Both the position numbers and the translations under genes were made by a program. A model generated the notes under the pieces. It was given only the letters and a program-made list of their open reading frames with translations, was not told the DNA's origin and did not search any database. Shown one piece after another: positions 11,840-23,380 of a stretch of 64,000 nt of DNA. Source of the DNA: Conus ventricosus (Eukaryota > Mollusca > Gastropoda > Neogastropoda > Conidae); NCBI GenBank assembly GCA_018398815.1, contig CM031616.1:73293445-73357444 (forward strand). Reading direction: 5' to 3'. Each line of letters opens with the position of its first letter. Position 1 is the stretch's first letter.

Positions 11840-12600
11840 CACTGTGACTCTGGGAGCAGCTATGGCCCCTCCCCGACCAAGTTGCCAAAATTCTCGGAAG
11901 GGTCCGATTCGTTTTGAAGGCATACATCTGGCGTTTCGAAACGTTTGCAACCTGTCAGGGTTGGGCCTCCGAAGTTGTGGGCAGTCATTTTGTCGGCGTT
12001 GTTACTGTCGGGTAGGCATTGCAGATTTTTCACGGCGTTACCTGCAGAACAACAGTCCGATTTTGGTGATGTGAAGGAGTCTGTAACTGAAGGGATTTGA
12101 CCTCACAGAAGAAGGATTCAGGAAGAAATTTCGTTCAGCTAATTACAAGCAGTGAGACGGTACACTCTGTTTGGTGCTCGTTTTAGACCACTATTTTGAG
12201 AAATGGTTTAGAGCTGAGTGGTTACAAAGAAGGACGTTCGCTGAATTGAAAGAGCTAGTTATGAAAGAACTGTATTTTGTCATGTTGCGGCCTGAGTAAC
12301 CATACATTTGTAAGAGGAACAGCCGTGACTGTCAGGGGAGTTGTTGAAGTTCGCAGAGGTGTATAGAGAGGCACGTTCTTTGGGCACGAAGGTGAGGAGA
12401 AACAGTTTTGATAGGCCTCAGGTGAGAAGAGTGACAAGGAGACCTGGGGAAGTTTTCTGGCAATGTCTGCAAACCCTGTTGGTGGGGCAGGAAGGTAAGG
12501 GCAAAGGGACTTTTGGTGTTTCATTGGTCACAAGAAGGGACATGTGGCGAGGGTTGTGCATGAAGGTTCAGAAGGCAGCAGCCTTGAATGAGGTGGAATA
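11840..12600 (+). pseudogene. Element B gag (capsid and possible zinc knuckle)
   Basis: Broken reading frames. At about 12090-12290 the pieces LTEEGFRKKFR and FAELKELVMKELY resemble the SCAN-like capsid helices of some animal gypsy gags. At about 12510-12545 the frame CFIGHKKGHVAR looks like one CCHC knuckle with a lost Cys. Supported by position directly before protease and integrase. Confidence 0.5.
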
Positions 12601-12769
12601 GGGTCGTCAAGGGAAAAAAGACTGCAGTGGAACCAAAGGGAAGTCAGTCTGAACGGTGGGTGGGAGTGCAGCCTATGGCTAGCACTGGACAGCTGTCTGT
12701 GTCAGGGATGGAGGGCACTAGGGCTGGTGGTTTGTTACCAGGTGGAAGATGGGTGGATTCGGCCTGATG

Positions 12770-13070
12770 TGGTGAATAGTGTTACGTGTCACTGGTGGTT
12801 ACATGCGGCCGGTAGTACGACAACGCTCGGGCGAGGGAAAGGGATTTGACAGGGGCCAAATCCAGACCTGTTCTCTTATATCGATGGCCTGTGAGGGAGT
12901 TTCCCGTTGTTAGTTAGAATGTACGTACCCCTTTCTCTCAGGCGGAGTTGTCATTCGGCGTTGGTGATTGGGTGTAACCCTTCTATGATTTGATCATTGG
13001 AAATATTTTTCAAGGGCCAAAGGGATCAAGGGGTTCCTGAGTTGTTGAATGCTGACAGGGGCAGCAGTTC
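12770..13070 (+). pseudogene. Element B retropepsin remnant
   Basis: The frame at about 12782 reads LRVTGGYM...VVRQ. The family motif here is normally LR-D-T-G followed by a VVR-type segment, so the catalytic Asp appears to be Val. About 200 bp on, YDLIIGN (near 12978) matches the conserved C-terminal flap/helix segment of this protease group. Frameshifts lie between the two pieces. Confidence 0.5.
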
Positions 13071-13379
13071 AAACACGAGCAGAAAGGAGGAAAGGTTGAT
13101 AAAACCGTTAGGTGGTTCCGGCAAGGGAAGTCAGGCATAGATGTGTGCCTGATGAGTTTAGGGCAGCGCCAGGAAAAGACCCTTCGTCGTGAAGTCTTGG
13201 GAGTGGCCAGAGGTGGAGAGAATCAGGAGGTTAGAGGAGTGGAGTACAGAATTTCTTGTGAAAAAGGAGGGCTGTTGTACCGATGTGTTTCTCCAAAGGG
13301 GAATGACAGGTTTAAGGTGAACACTCAGTTTTAGAGGTACACAGCAGGTTATCGTGACACTGTATTGTCTGTGGGTCAC

Positions 13380-14420
13380 GAGTTCGATATGGCGGGTCAT
13401 CTCGGCACCAGCAAAACAGTGACGACTTTGATGATTTCATTGGCCAGGAGCAATGGCTGACATCATGCGGTTCTGCTTGGTCGTGAGACGTAATGTGTAA
13501 AAGGTTCAGCCACACAAGAGGGGGTGAAGAGGGAAGGCGCCTCTTAAACATTCACCCCTTTAATTGACTACTCATTATGGTGGGTGGCTGTGATTGATTG
13601 GCCAATGCGCCCTGTTCCTCATAAGGTGGGCACAGGTATGTGTTGTCGCTGGTGGACTACGCGACCAGTACCCAGAAGCGGTTGCACATTGAAAGGCGTA
13701 GTAAGCAAACAGGTCGCTGAAGGGGCTGGTATAGATATATTCTGCTCTCGCTGCGTGGGTGTTGTGCCAGCACAAATTACAGTGACCAGGGGGTCACAGT
13801 TCACCGCAGGCGTGTATGAGGGTGGTCAACAGGCTTGCCTAGGGATCACACAGCTTCTCACTACCCCTTCCTCCCTCCAATGCAGGCTGGTGGAGAGATT
13901 CCATGGTGTGCTGATGGGATCTTAAAGAAACTCTGTGAGGAAAGGCCTAGCAGTTTTGGTCGGAGAAATTCCGCGGCACTGTTCGCCTACAGGGAAAGCC
14001 CCTCAGGAGAGCAAAGGCTTTTCGCATTTGAGATGCTGTATGGGCGGTCAGTTAGGGAACAGTGTGCTTTCTCAAAGAGCTGTTGGTCCGGAGAGAACAG
14101 GAGTCAGAACGAGGTCAAAACCACTTTTCAGTATGTGGTGGACTACGCAATAGGCCGAGGGGACATGTAAGTCGCACATGGGAGAGTTTGCAGGAGGATA
14201 GGGTCGTCCAGAGATAGCATATAGGCAGGGAAGGTGAGGATGCAATTACCTCAAGGTGGGTGATATCAAGTCCTGTTACTGACTTCCAAGGATCACAACA
14301 TAGTGCTGATGCATTGGAATAGGGACCATTCACCATCATTGAAAGGTAGATCAGGTTTCCGAATCGCTCACGATGTGAATGGGAAATCAAAACTTTCCAT
14401 GCAAATTTACTCCGCAAATA
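13380..14420 (+). pseudogene. Element B integrase
   Basis: The zinc-binding region starts near 13380 with HEFDMAGHLGTSKTV, including the HxGxxKT segment. The catalytic core at about 13640-13830 has YPEAV-like and QITVTRGSQFTAGVYE sequence; the residue normally Asp in the second D box reads as Thr-Arg. The C-terminal core (FAYRE, then FEMLYGRSV) is at 13985-14055. A GPF module is at about 14325-14420 (GPFTIIER, later FHANLLRKY). Frameshifts fall between segments. It lies before RT. Confidence 0.8.
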
Positions 14421-14639
14421 TATTCAGCGTGTACTCAGCACATAGGCGCAGCTGCAATCCATTGATGGAGGTGAAGGAGACCTGCAGAAGATAGGGGGAG
14501 ATTTTGTTGCCTGAGTTTCCTGGGGAAGTGTCATACTAAGGATGTTGTCACTGTATGAAGGGCTAGACAGTAGAGTCAGGAGGATGTTAGGGGGCTCCTA
14601 GAACAGTATTGGGCGTCCCTGACTGATAAACCAGGCTGG

Positions 14640-15090
14640 ACAAACTCTAGAAAAACATGTTTACGTGGAGTTTACATAGCCAATAAACCCGTACATGTGA
14701 AAGCCTACCCGATCCCATTTGCCCAACAAGCAGTGATCGAGGTGGAGGTAGAAAAGTTGTTGGACCTTGGGTGATTGAAATCCGTTCCAAATCATCATAT
14801 AGTGCCACCGTCGTCTTGTGAGAAAAAAGTCAGGTGAGCATCGATTCTGTGTGACTATTGTCGTCTGAACAGTGTCACCATGGTCGATGCTGAGGTCATA
14901 CCAAACATGGGAAGACTGTTCGTCAGATTCGCCCACATAGCAAGAGCCAGTATGTCACTGGATAGATCTGGAGCAAGGGTTTACTGGCAAATAGCCAGAG
15001 TGATGGACTCAAAGGAAGTCACAGCATTCTCCACTCCATGGGGATATACCCAGTGGCGAGTACTCCTTTTGGGGGGATGGGTCAAAGCAC

Positions 15091-15121
<31 letters not shown>

Positions 15122-15490
15122 AGTCTTCCTCGGATGATGAGGATGTTATGACGGGATTGGATGGCGTTGTGAAATTTCTTGGAGGACATTTGATAGCTTC
15201 CGAGACAATGGGAGTGGGTGCATATGAGGCTGCTTGGAGCAGTTTTAGAGAGGTTGTGCCAAGCCATTCTCACAGCAGACCTACAATGTGCACAGGTTGG
15301 TTTTCAAGCCTGGTGTTCCTAGGGTTTGTTGTCGGAGGCGACGACAAAGCAGCCGGAAAGAGGATTGGTGGTGGATGATGTTGATTATGAGAGACCAAAG
15401 ACTAATATACAGAAGGTCAGGTGTTTGCTAGGTTTTATTGGGTTCTTTGGGAGTTTTTTTGTCCCAATTTTGCTGCAATTCGAGTCCTCT
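14640..15490 (+). pseudogene. Element B reverse transcriptase
   Basis: The order of RT motifs is visible: KAYPIPFAQQ with a V-E-VEKLLDLG segment (14700-14770), NTV/NSVT-like followed by the strand-exchange region (14870-14960), then KEVTAFSTPWGYTQWRVL (15014-15067). The FG..N/PA region is interrupted by 28 consecutive C (15094-15121). The FxDD box region near 15165 reads FLEDI or FLGG according to frame, so it is decayed. The thumb follows, with RPKTN and CLLGFIGFFGSF at 15390-15460. RNase H comes next. Confidence 0.85.
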
Positions 15491-15499
15491 CAGTGATTT

Positions 15500-15995
15500 T
15501 GGTCTAGGCAGGGATAAACCGGGCAGTGGTCGAGTGTGTCAGACGCTGCAGAGCAAGCACTGCAGACGTGTTCGAATAGACTAGGTTCCCGTCCCATCTT
15601 TGAAGCTTACCTGATATGGTTCTAAAAACATTTCTCGTTGCGTACAGATGCATCTGGTGGTGGGATAGGTGCAGTATTCAGTATTGTAGCAGGGGAGCAT
15701 GATGGGGTCGAGTTTCCTGTTGAGATTTGCTAGAAGGAAGTTGACAAAGTGTGAAAGTAGGGGTACGCTTACGGTGGATGAAGGAGTGTTAGTGTTTGTG
15801 GGCCGTGCAGATGTTCACAAATACTTGTATGGGAATGAGTGAGTGACAGTGACGATCTTCAACCACCTCAAATTCACTGCAGGAGGGCACAGCTGAAAAA
15901 CTGCAGGGTTCTGCGTTGGGCAATGCACTGCCAGCCTACAGGTATCGAGTGCAGACATCCCAGGTCGACAGAATGTCGGAAGCTGACTTATTTTA
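15500..15995 (+). pseudogene. Element B RNase H
   Basis: Directly follows the RT thumb. Contains LRTDASGGGIGAVF-type sequence at about 15640-15680 (as R-T-D-A-S-G-G-G-I-G-A-V-F), a YLYGNE segment near 15830, and CRVLRWAM at 15905-15930. It ends near a TYFSV piece at 15990. Frames are broken by indels. Confidence 0.75.
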
Positions 15996-16591
15996 GCGTT
16001 TGTAGTCTAGCTAGCTGCAAATCAGTGTGAAGTCTGTCATTTCCGGGGTGCTTTGTTGTTAATATGTGTTGATTACTGTTATGTCGTGTGGTTATGGGTT
16101 CATTTACCAGTTGCTATGGTTATTTTTTTGTGTGTGACTTGTTCATTTTTTCATTTGTGAGACTTGTTCTTGTGAAAGTAGTGATGCTTGGAGCATACTG
16201 TCGCTTGGGTAGCGATATGGCATTTTTTGCAATAGTGAGGATGGAGATTCTCAGTGTAGTGTCATAGGATGTGTTCTTATTATATGTTGCTTTTCATAAG
16301 AATTGTGAAGAGAGGATATGGCAAATATATGCAGGTAGGGGAATCGCTAAAGTGCGTACAGAGGTCGTAATTAAAAGATATTTGAAATAACGCAGAGCGC
16401 AGCGTTCAATGTATACGCATTGGAGTGGTTTTCTCTTATGATTTATTTTATAATTTATAAAACGTTGGTTGTAAAGTTTTTTTTTAAAATCTTTGCACGT
16501 GTTAGCTGTGTGTCAGCAAATATTCGGTTGTTGTTTTTTTTGTTCGTTGTTTGAGACAATGCGGAGCATGGTCTTTTGCAAGGGGGTGAAA
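15996..16591 (+). promoter_or_regulatory. Element B 3' noncoding region and polypurine tract
   Basis: No gene seen. It ends in AAGGGGGTGAA (16580-16590), a polypurine tract immediately before the LTR start. Confidence 0.65.
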
Positions 16592-17984
16592 TTGTCACGG
16601 ACAAAAAATGAAACAAACCAACTAGTGGAAGGCGGGGCAGCCAATTTGTTCGGACATAGTTTTCAAACTCTAAATTCTTAGGCGCCTGATAGAGGGCCCA
16701 TGGTCGGGCCCAGGCCAATTATAACGCTTAGGTGGAGTGGCTTCACGGGAGATCGGTTTTACGATCCACCCAGACAGACTTAAGCCGTTTTGACCGACGC
16801 TGATGTTGCCGGACGCATCTCAGTGCCTGGTGCCCGGTCTTCTGCCAATTTACACTGACCACGTGCCACGATTAAGCCATCGGCGCCCTGGTTATGTAGG
16901 GAAGGGGGAAGGTAGTGTGTGGGGGGGGTGAATTCTAGCTAATCATTTAAATGACCGATTGACCTCCACAGAGAGTAAGGTGTGTAGGCGTGACTGTCTT
17001 GATTTGATTATCCATTGGAATTTGAGGGAGATATACTTGGGTGTCAGGGGTTTAAATTTACTGACCAATGGTAATCGCCCTTTTTGAGTTAAGAGGAAAA
17101 CGTATAAGAAGGATGTGGAGATGTGAGAGTAGTGGAGAACTGAGGGGGGGAGAACGAAAACAGAGTGAGAGAGAGAGAGAAGAGGTCTGAGGGTAGTCTC
17201 TGCTGGAGAAAGGCAGAGACAGAGTGTTGTGAGTGAGTGAGTCTGGCATTAGCTCGAGATAGTCTGCTAGAGGAAGGACTTAGGAGAGATGTGGAGAGAC
17301 GTTGCTTACTACTGAATGAGGAAGAGAAAAGAAGATAAAAAAAAGAGAATAAGGAAAAGCACCATGTCCATTTGATAAGGAGCAGACTAGAAGGGTGAGA
17401 GAGAGAGAGTGCAATGCGTTATAATGCGGAAGAAAAGTAAGGAAGAAAAGATCGATGTTGTAGTCAATGTTCTATCTAAACCGGGGTTCGACATCATATT
17501 GGCCAGCGACACTTTCATCGGCAGTCCAACCTGTCCAAGCCTAGCAGTCCTCAGCGCCGACCCCCTGTGGCTAGCTGTCCTCAGCTTGTCCGGTTTGCAA
17601 GCAGTACCTAAACTGTGCCAGCTGTTGTGTCGTGTGGTTGAAAGTGACAGTGAGAAATATAATAAAAGAAAAGAAAGAGTACAGTGATTCGTGTATAGTT
17701 AAGATCACCTGGCCTGGTAAAGTAGAATCTAATATAATACCCCGTTAGTTAATGAATGTTTTAGATAAATGATTTGTGAAGTTCAGAAAGAGAGAATTTT
17801 GTAATTTCCATTTGATTCCATATGCATTGAAGTTTTCGTTCTATGCAACATGTTTAGTAAAGTTATAGACTTTACTAGTTTTGATGAGACGAAAGGCATG
17901 ATATAAGATTGAGATTGTAAGCAAGCTGTGAGTGTTTTATGGGCTGTGCGCTAGTCCTTCCCCACTGACATCACCCGGTTGACA
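16592..17984 (+). mobile_element. Element B 3' LTR
   Basis: Starts TTGTCACGG, ends GGTTGACA at 17984, and aligns with the 5' LTR with numerous small indels. The right target duplication GTGTG follows at 17985-17989. Confidence 0.85.
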
Positions 17985-18062
17985 GTGTGGTTAGCGCGAT
18001 TGAGTTGGTATTGATCATAGCGTTTCCCTTGAACAATTACCACAGACTTCACCCACGAGACA
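17985..18062 (+). mobile_element. Family A LTR2, right remnant
   Basis: The last 78 bp of the family A LTR, matching 2472-2547 (GTGTGGTTAGCGCGATTGAG...). It continues the LTR broken at 9609 and shows that B landed near the LTR 3' end. Confidence 0.85.
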
Positions 18063-18066
18063 ATTA

Positions 18067-18084
18067 TGGGGCTCGTCCGAATCG
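18067..18084 (+). promoter_or_regulatory. Primer binding site, family A copy 2
   Basis: TGGGGCTCGTCCGAATCG: the tRNA-Pro-type site with one G fewer than at 2552. It lies four bases after the LTR end. Confidence 0.6.
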
Positions 18085-19010
18085 CAGAGACCTTTCATGA
18101 CCTTTTGCGCTTCCTTTTGTTTGTCCCTGTTGTTTTTGTGGCGTAGTGGTTTGTGCTTGGAATAGGTGCTTACCGGAAATACGCGTGGAGGTGTGGAGGT
18201 TACCCCTACGTAGTAGGGGGTAACATTTGGAGTGGATTAGAAAACCCTCTCACTGATCTGTTTATTATTCGTTATATTGTTCTTTTGTTGAAAGATGTTA
18301 GCCAGGTTATTATATCCCGCCAGATCGAGAGTTGCTGACCGTTGAAACTCCCCCATCTGTTAGATTTGGCCACCAATCCTACCGTTGAATCGGTCGCGTC
18401 GTGGTGACAGGTGTCAGTTTTCCCTTTTCCCTTCTTTCCCTCGATTTGTAGTGTAGATATAAAAGTTTTGTTGACGGAAGTAGGTTAGTTTCCGTGTTTG
18501 TTTGGCTCGTGTATTGTTAGGAATGTGTTAGTGTACAACTGTGATCGTGTACAGGGTGCTTAGGAGTAAATTCATAAATGGATTTTTAATGTAAATATTT
18601 GTGTTGGGACAGGAGTATACCGAATTAAGCTCTTCATTGCTCGGGCGGTATGTTATCTGCTCTGAGCGGGATACAGTGTGTAGTGTTCAGACACATTGTG
18701 GGGAGGAAGACTTCGGTGAGTACACGATTGTTTTACTTTTGTGTGAAACAGGACTAGTGCAGCAGTCCAATGATGGAGGATCGTTACTGTTACCAGTTTC
18801 TGTATTTCGATTAATTGTTGGCGTTTCTGTACCGCGAGTTTAGGGCTTTCCAAGGCGTATGTTGATTATTCATTACCGATGTCCGCACCGTGTGGTGACT
18901 TACTAGTGCCGTGAAACCGACAGTGCTTATAATTGGTGGTGCTCGAGTTCACGTTCATAGACTTGGGGTTTGTGATTTAATTTCTAACGCAGTGCTTTGA
19001 ATCTGAAATA
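18085..19010 (+). other. Family A leader, copy 2
   Basis: Aligns with 2570-3500. No protein recognised. Confidence 0.5.
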
Positions 19011-19015
19011 GTGGT

Positions 19016-20765
19016 TTGGGGTCCATTAGGCTGCGAGCTACTGTGACTCGGCTTGAACAAGCATTGGGTGTGGTAGCTGCCACGTACGAACGAGTAGTGC
19101 AAGAATTAGTACACTGCTCCGGAACTTATATTCGAGAATCATCAGGTTGCGAAACCATGATACTGATAGTAGTGACTTCGATCTGTCCTCGGCTGCCGCA
19201 GCCGTCTAGGAAATGCTTCTGTGGAGAGCTCTTTTGCTTCGCCTTTGCCTGGAGAGTGACGACCCACTGTTATAACCTCATTGTCGACCGCCGCCGCCTG
19301 ATGGTAACCACGTTGTCGGCAGTCATGTACCTCTTCCCCAGTTATGCTAACTACTGCCCGCTGAGTCAGCCGGAAAGTCCAACGTTTCCACATCCTCCAG
19401 GGTCTACCCCCCTCCCCCAATATTTTGTGCCTCCACCGTACCAACGAACCCCCTTTCGCCCGCCGATCGTGGATATCCTTCCTGACATTAGGGCACCGCT
19501 GAGGCCAAGTGAGGCAGAGAGAGAGAGAGGGATAATCTTAGGTGGAGGATAGAGAGGGAAGTTCAGGAGAATGAGAAGAGAACGGGAGGCCAAGGAAAAT
19601 GGAGAAGAGAGTTGAGAATAGCAAGAAGGGTAAGAGATGAGAAGCCCGAAAGAACAAGGAGAACGTGAATAGTGCACGCAGGAGAGCTGAGAGAGAGTAA
19701 ACGGAGAGCCGTGAAGAGCACGCAGGATAGCTTGAAGAGAAAACTGAAAGGGCGTAGGAGGCACTAGAGACCGAGAGAGAAATTAGAAGGAGGAGCATGA
19801 AGAGGGCAGCTAGGATTATCAGGATGAAAGAGAGAAGAGAGAGAGAAAACCAGACAGCAGGAGAGAGAAGAGGCCTGAAAGAAGTAGGGCTTGTAGGCCA
19901 GACAGATCCTGGAGCGTGCCAGGACAGAAAGCGAACTGTCCTCTGTGGCAATCAGCATGAAGTAGAAGAGCATGACCTTGGGAGCGAAGAGGACAACCCA
20001 TGACGTACGGGTCATTGGGTTTCAGAGAAGCCGCCCCCGGATCCGCATTCCTTTGTTCCAGACCAGGGGAAAGACCTAGAGTGTTTCCTGGAACACATCG
20101 AGGATTTGGTAGACCCATTTGGCATGACTGATGTTCAGAAGGCAGTTATACTATGAAGTCGAGTCTCTCAGGGTAGGGCTACGAGGCGTTTATTCAACAA
20201 TCCTTCCTCTAGTTCCTATGAGGAGCTCAGACTCCCTTCCGCCCAACGGCGCCCACATGACGCAGAGTCCAACCGTCTCGTTTAGAACTTATGAACAAAG
20301 GGGACGATACGAAACATTCCTCCAAGTTTTGGGGGCGATTAAAGAAGACGTTGACCTAATGGGTTGATGCACGGGCATGCCCATACAGGATGCAGTCCTA
20401 CAGGAGCAGCTGAGCATCGTAGGTCTGCAGATCTAAGAATCAAACTGGGAGAAATCCCTACCTGCATCGTGCCAAGAGGCAATAACCATTGCCGAAGTCA
20501 TTTGCGGACGCCAGGCGTTTTTTTTCAATTCCCGAAGCTAGACCCCAACAAGAGTCACCAAGCCATCTGACGGACCCGCCCCAGAAACAACTTTACTGTT
20601 CCATCAGGAAATTACTTACAGCGGCCAAGGAACAGGGTCCTCCCAAAGTTATAAGACGGTGGTTTTCAGTGTGGATCCGACTGAAGCACTTGAGAAATGC
20701 TTGCCCCAAGCTGAGAGCATCCTTCAATTTGTGAGGCAGATCAGAGACCTGTGGCACATGTAGTC
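19016..20765 (+). pseudogene. Degenerate gag of family A, copy 2
   Basis: An N-terminal piece (19016-19140) contains TRLEQALGVVAATYERV, then QELVHCSGTY. A Pro-rich linker with PQYFVPPPYQRTPFRPP follows at 19410-19460, then an Arg/Glu-rich block at 19510-19880 of likely coiled-coil or single-helix type. A capsid-like region (20070-20750) contains FLEHIEDLVDPFGM, TFLQVLGAIKEDVDLMG and ILQFVRQIRDLWH. It is spread over frames by indels. More readable than copy 1 and used to interpret it. Confidence 0.55.
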
Positions 20766-21379
20766 TTCACCCCTGTCAGGCGAACCAGATTTCCCCACAA
20801 GCGCTTCCTTCCTCCGTGGTTCAGGGTGATGTCCTTTGATGCATTAGGGAACATGGCGCATTCGGCAATTTTGTATTGACCAGGAGGCTGATCCCTGCTG
20901 ATGCTGAACTGGGACCCATTTGAGTGTCGGTATTGAGGCGATACAATCCAAGCGCCCACTGCACTGGATCTTATGTCGACCGCCGTATTTTTTGAAGGGC
21001 ACGTTTGGGCGATCGGCGTGACAAGCCTGCAAATTCCTTGCTGATATGTAACGTGGTGAAGTTCGAGGATGGGACAACTCGGACATCCCACTACCTACCT
21101 CTTCAAGCCTGTGCCAGGATGCAACCACTCGTGCCCAACAGAAGCAAGACCACTCAAAACCGCGATTTAAGCCACTCAAGATGGATGCGTGGCGAGTGTG
21201 ACCCCCCGCCAAAGTGGAAGGATCTACAGCAAACGTGATCCTACCCTCAATCCAGGTGCGAAAGAATTGGCAGCCCCACCGACTCAGCTTGAACTTGGAA
21301 GACTCCTGTTCATTAAGAGGAAAGGCGTTCTCAAGCTAAACATTTGAGGGGTAGAACCAGAAGCTCGAAAGTTGGTTTT

Positions 21380-22440
21380 GCCACGCACTCTCCCGACAAA
21401 ACGTCCTACAGTTGTACAAAACGATTCGCCCATGTCCCGGACAATTAGGGGTCAAGAAGAACACTCGAAGGATTATGCAAGAATCTAACTGGCCCTGGCA
21501 TGGAGAAAGAGTCGTTCAGTAGTGCCCCCTGCTCTTGTGACTTGTGCCAACGAACCCACACCCAAAGGACAATAACACAAGAAGTTTTCCCTCTAGTAAA
21601 GTGCCACTATACGAACACCATCTCTAAGAAGGGGTACTTAGTGGGCCTCATCAACCCGGCTTCAGTTCGAGACATCGTACAACATCCTCGTCATGGACGC
21701 TTCTTCCACGAGATACCCCAACAGTTTCCTCTGAATCCATAGATGCTCCAACAGTCCCCCGAAGCACTCTGGGCCTGTGGACACGAAATGGAATTCCAGA
21801 CCAAGTACTTTCCGACCAAGGGACACAAATTATGTCCGTAGGGTTTGCATGAGGTTCATCCGCTTACACATACATCCACTGTATAACCCCACGACTCCCT
21901 ATCATGCGCCACCAAAAACGGTCTGGGTCGAAACGGTTTAACATAAATGCCACACTGAAACAAATGTTGAAGCGATTCTGCCAAGAGCAAACCGAAGGAG
22001 TGGGCTAGATACATCCCATGTCCTCTTTGCTTACCGAGAAGTGCACCAGGAGACATGCGTTTTTCTCCTTTTGAATTCTTGTTACGGACGACATAAAGGG
22101 GCCAAGTCCGTATTGGAAAACATGTGGACACAAGAGAAAAACCCGGAGGAGGAAAAACATACTGAAGTCTCATAATGTGCTTGACTTGAGGAAACAGATT
22201 GCAAGAGCCCTCAACTGGCTTCATCACGATCTCAACGAGCTCCAAGGAGAGGGATAAACGGATCCTTTGATAAAAGGCCCGGAACGTGGTACGAAACCTG
22301 GAGATAGGTTGCCTTCCTGTCTCCTTCCCCATGGCATACCAAGCTCCAGTTAGCCTGCAGGGACCATATAAGGTCGAACAGGAACGTACCAGCCGATTGG
22401 GACTATGTCATCAGCATCAAAGGAATTAGCAAGCTCTATC
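21380..22440 (+). pseudogene. Integrase of family A, copy 2
   Basis: The zinc-binding region at about 21400-21560 has LGVKKNTRRIMQESNW and CDLCQRTH. The core at about 21600-22060 has DQVLS.QGTQ-like sequence near 21800, then LKQMLKRFC (21955-21985). The GPY/F module at about 22330-22450 has LQGPYKVEQ and KLYHANLLKKYQR. Broken by several one-base indels. It sits upstream of the RT tail and RNase H, as in copy 1. Confidence 0.75.
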
Positions 22441-22519
22441 ACGCGAATTTGCTGAAAAAGTATCAAAGGGCGGAGAGATTCCAATCTGATATGCCCCTGT
22501 ATCATCGAACAATCGAGGA

Positions 22520-23190
22520 AACACCAGTGGTAATATTACCAGATTCCTCTGTTGCCCCTGACAACCTGAAGTCCGGACAATCTACGAAAGATCAGTATGC
22601 GACACCCCCTAAAACCAAGAACAATTGAATCGTTTTTGGGCCGTCGTGGGGTATTCCGCAAATTTAATCCCCAACATCTCAAATTGGGGCCCATTCCCGC
22701 TCATCCCGACCGAACCAGGGGAAGCTTCCAGAACAGATCCGTGGGATCAGGAGTGTGATAACTGCGTTCAGCGGTTAAAGGAGGCGCTTTACTCCAAACC
22801 AGTGCTACAGCTCCCAGCCCTGAACTCCCTATGGTCCTGCGGACAGATGTCCGTACACACGGAGATAGGCCTGCTTACTCCAGGATCGAGGAAAGGGGCC
22901 CATCAACCCTGGGGTAACGTCAGTAAGAAACTGACGGTGGCAGAATTGCGTAACATCGATAGAGCATGGAGGTGCTAGGCTGTTGTATGGCCATCCCTCG
23001 ATTCTATCCCACCACTACGCGGAAATTCGTGCTCCAGACCGATCATCACACCCCTGCAATACTTCAAACCATCGCAATCAGGCCAGTGTAGCAGAAGGTT
23101 AATGGGATGGCTATGAACTTCAGAGTCACGTGTTGGGACTTTGACGCCTCCCAGGCAAGGACAATGTAAGGCTGATGTTCTCAGTAGGAT
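22520..23190 (+). pseudogene. RT tail plus RNase H, family A copy 2
   Basis: The integrase tail runs into the RT-connection segment with no RT palm between. CDNCVQRLKEALYSKPVLQLPALNS (reported in parts: CDNCVQRLKEALYSK at 22758-22802, then PVLQLPALN) is the conserved start of gypsy RNase H. Later pieces at 22880-23170 fit the rest of the domain. This is the same domain junction as copy 1, so the loss predates the copies' separation. Confidence 0.65.
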
Positions 23191-23380
23191 GATACGTAGG
23201 CTTTTCCCTGTTTCTTTTCCGGTGCTGACCGTAGAAATTGTCCTCAGAACTGTGTATCATGGTCCGAGATTTTTGGTGTTATGTTTCCTTCTTTTTCTGT
23301 GACGTTCGCAATGAACCTTTGAACATGGGACAGGTTGGGTAGCTGGTACCTCATTAGTACCAGCTTTTTAGGTGGGGGGG
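23191..23380 (+). promoter_or_regulatory. 3' noncoding region and polypurine tract, family A copy 2
   Basis: Ends in AGGTGGGGGGG immediately before TGTCACGCAC, the LTR3 start. Confidence 0.65.

Larger units (their letters stand above)
9610..17984 (+). mobile_element. Element B: complete-length, decayed Gmr1-like gypsy retrotransposon
   Basis: 8.4 kb element with two LTRs of about 1.4 kb, a gag region, then pol in the order protease, integrase, reverse transcriptase, RNase H, followed by a polypurine tract. It is inserted in LTR2 of family A with a 5-bp duplication, so it is younger than that LTR. All genes are frameshifted. The order integrase before RT is what is known for Gmr1-like Ty3/gypsy elements; that clade placement is inference without a tree. 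Confidence 0.8.
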
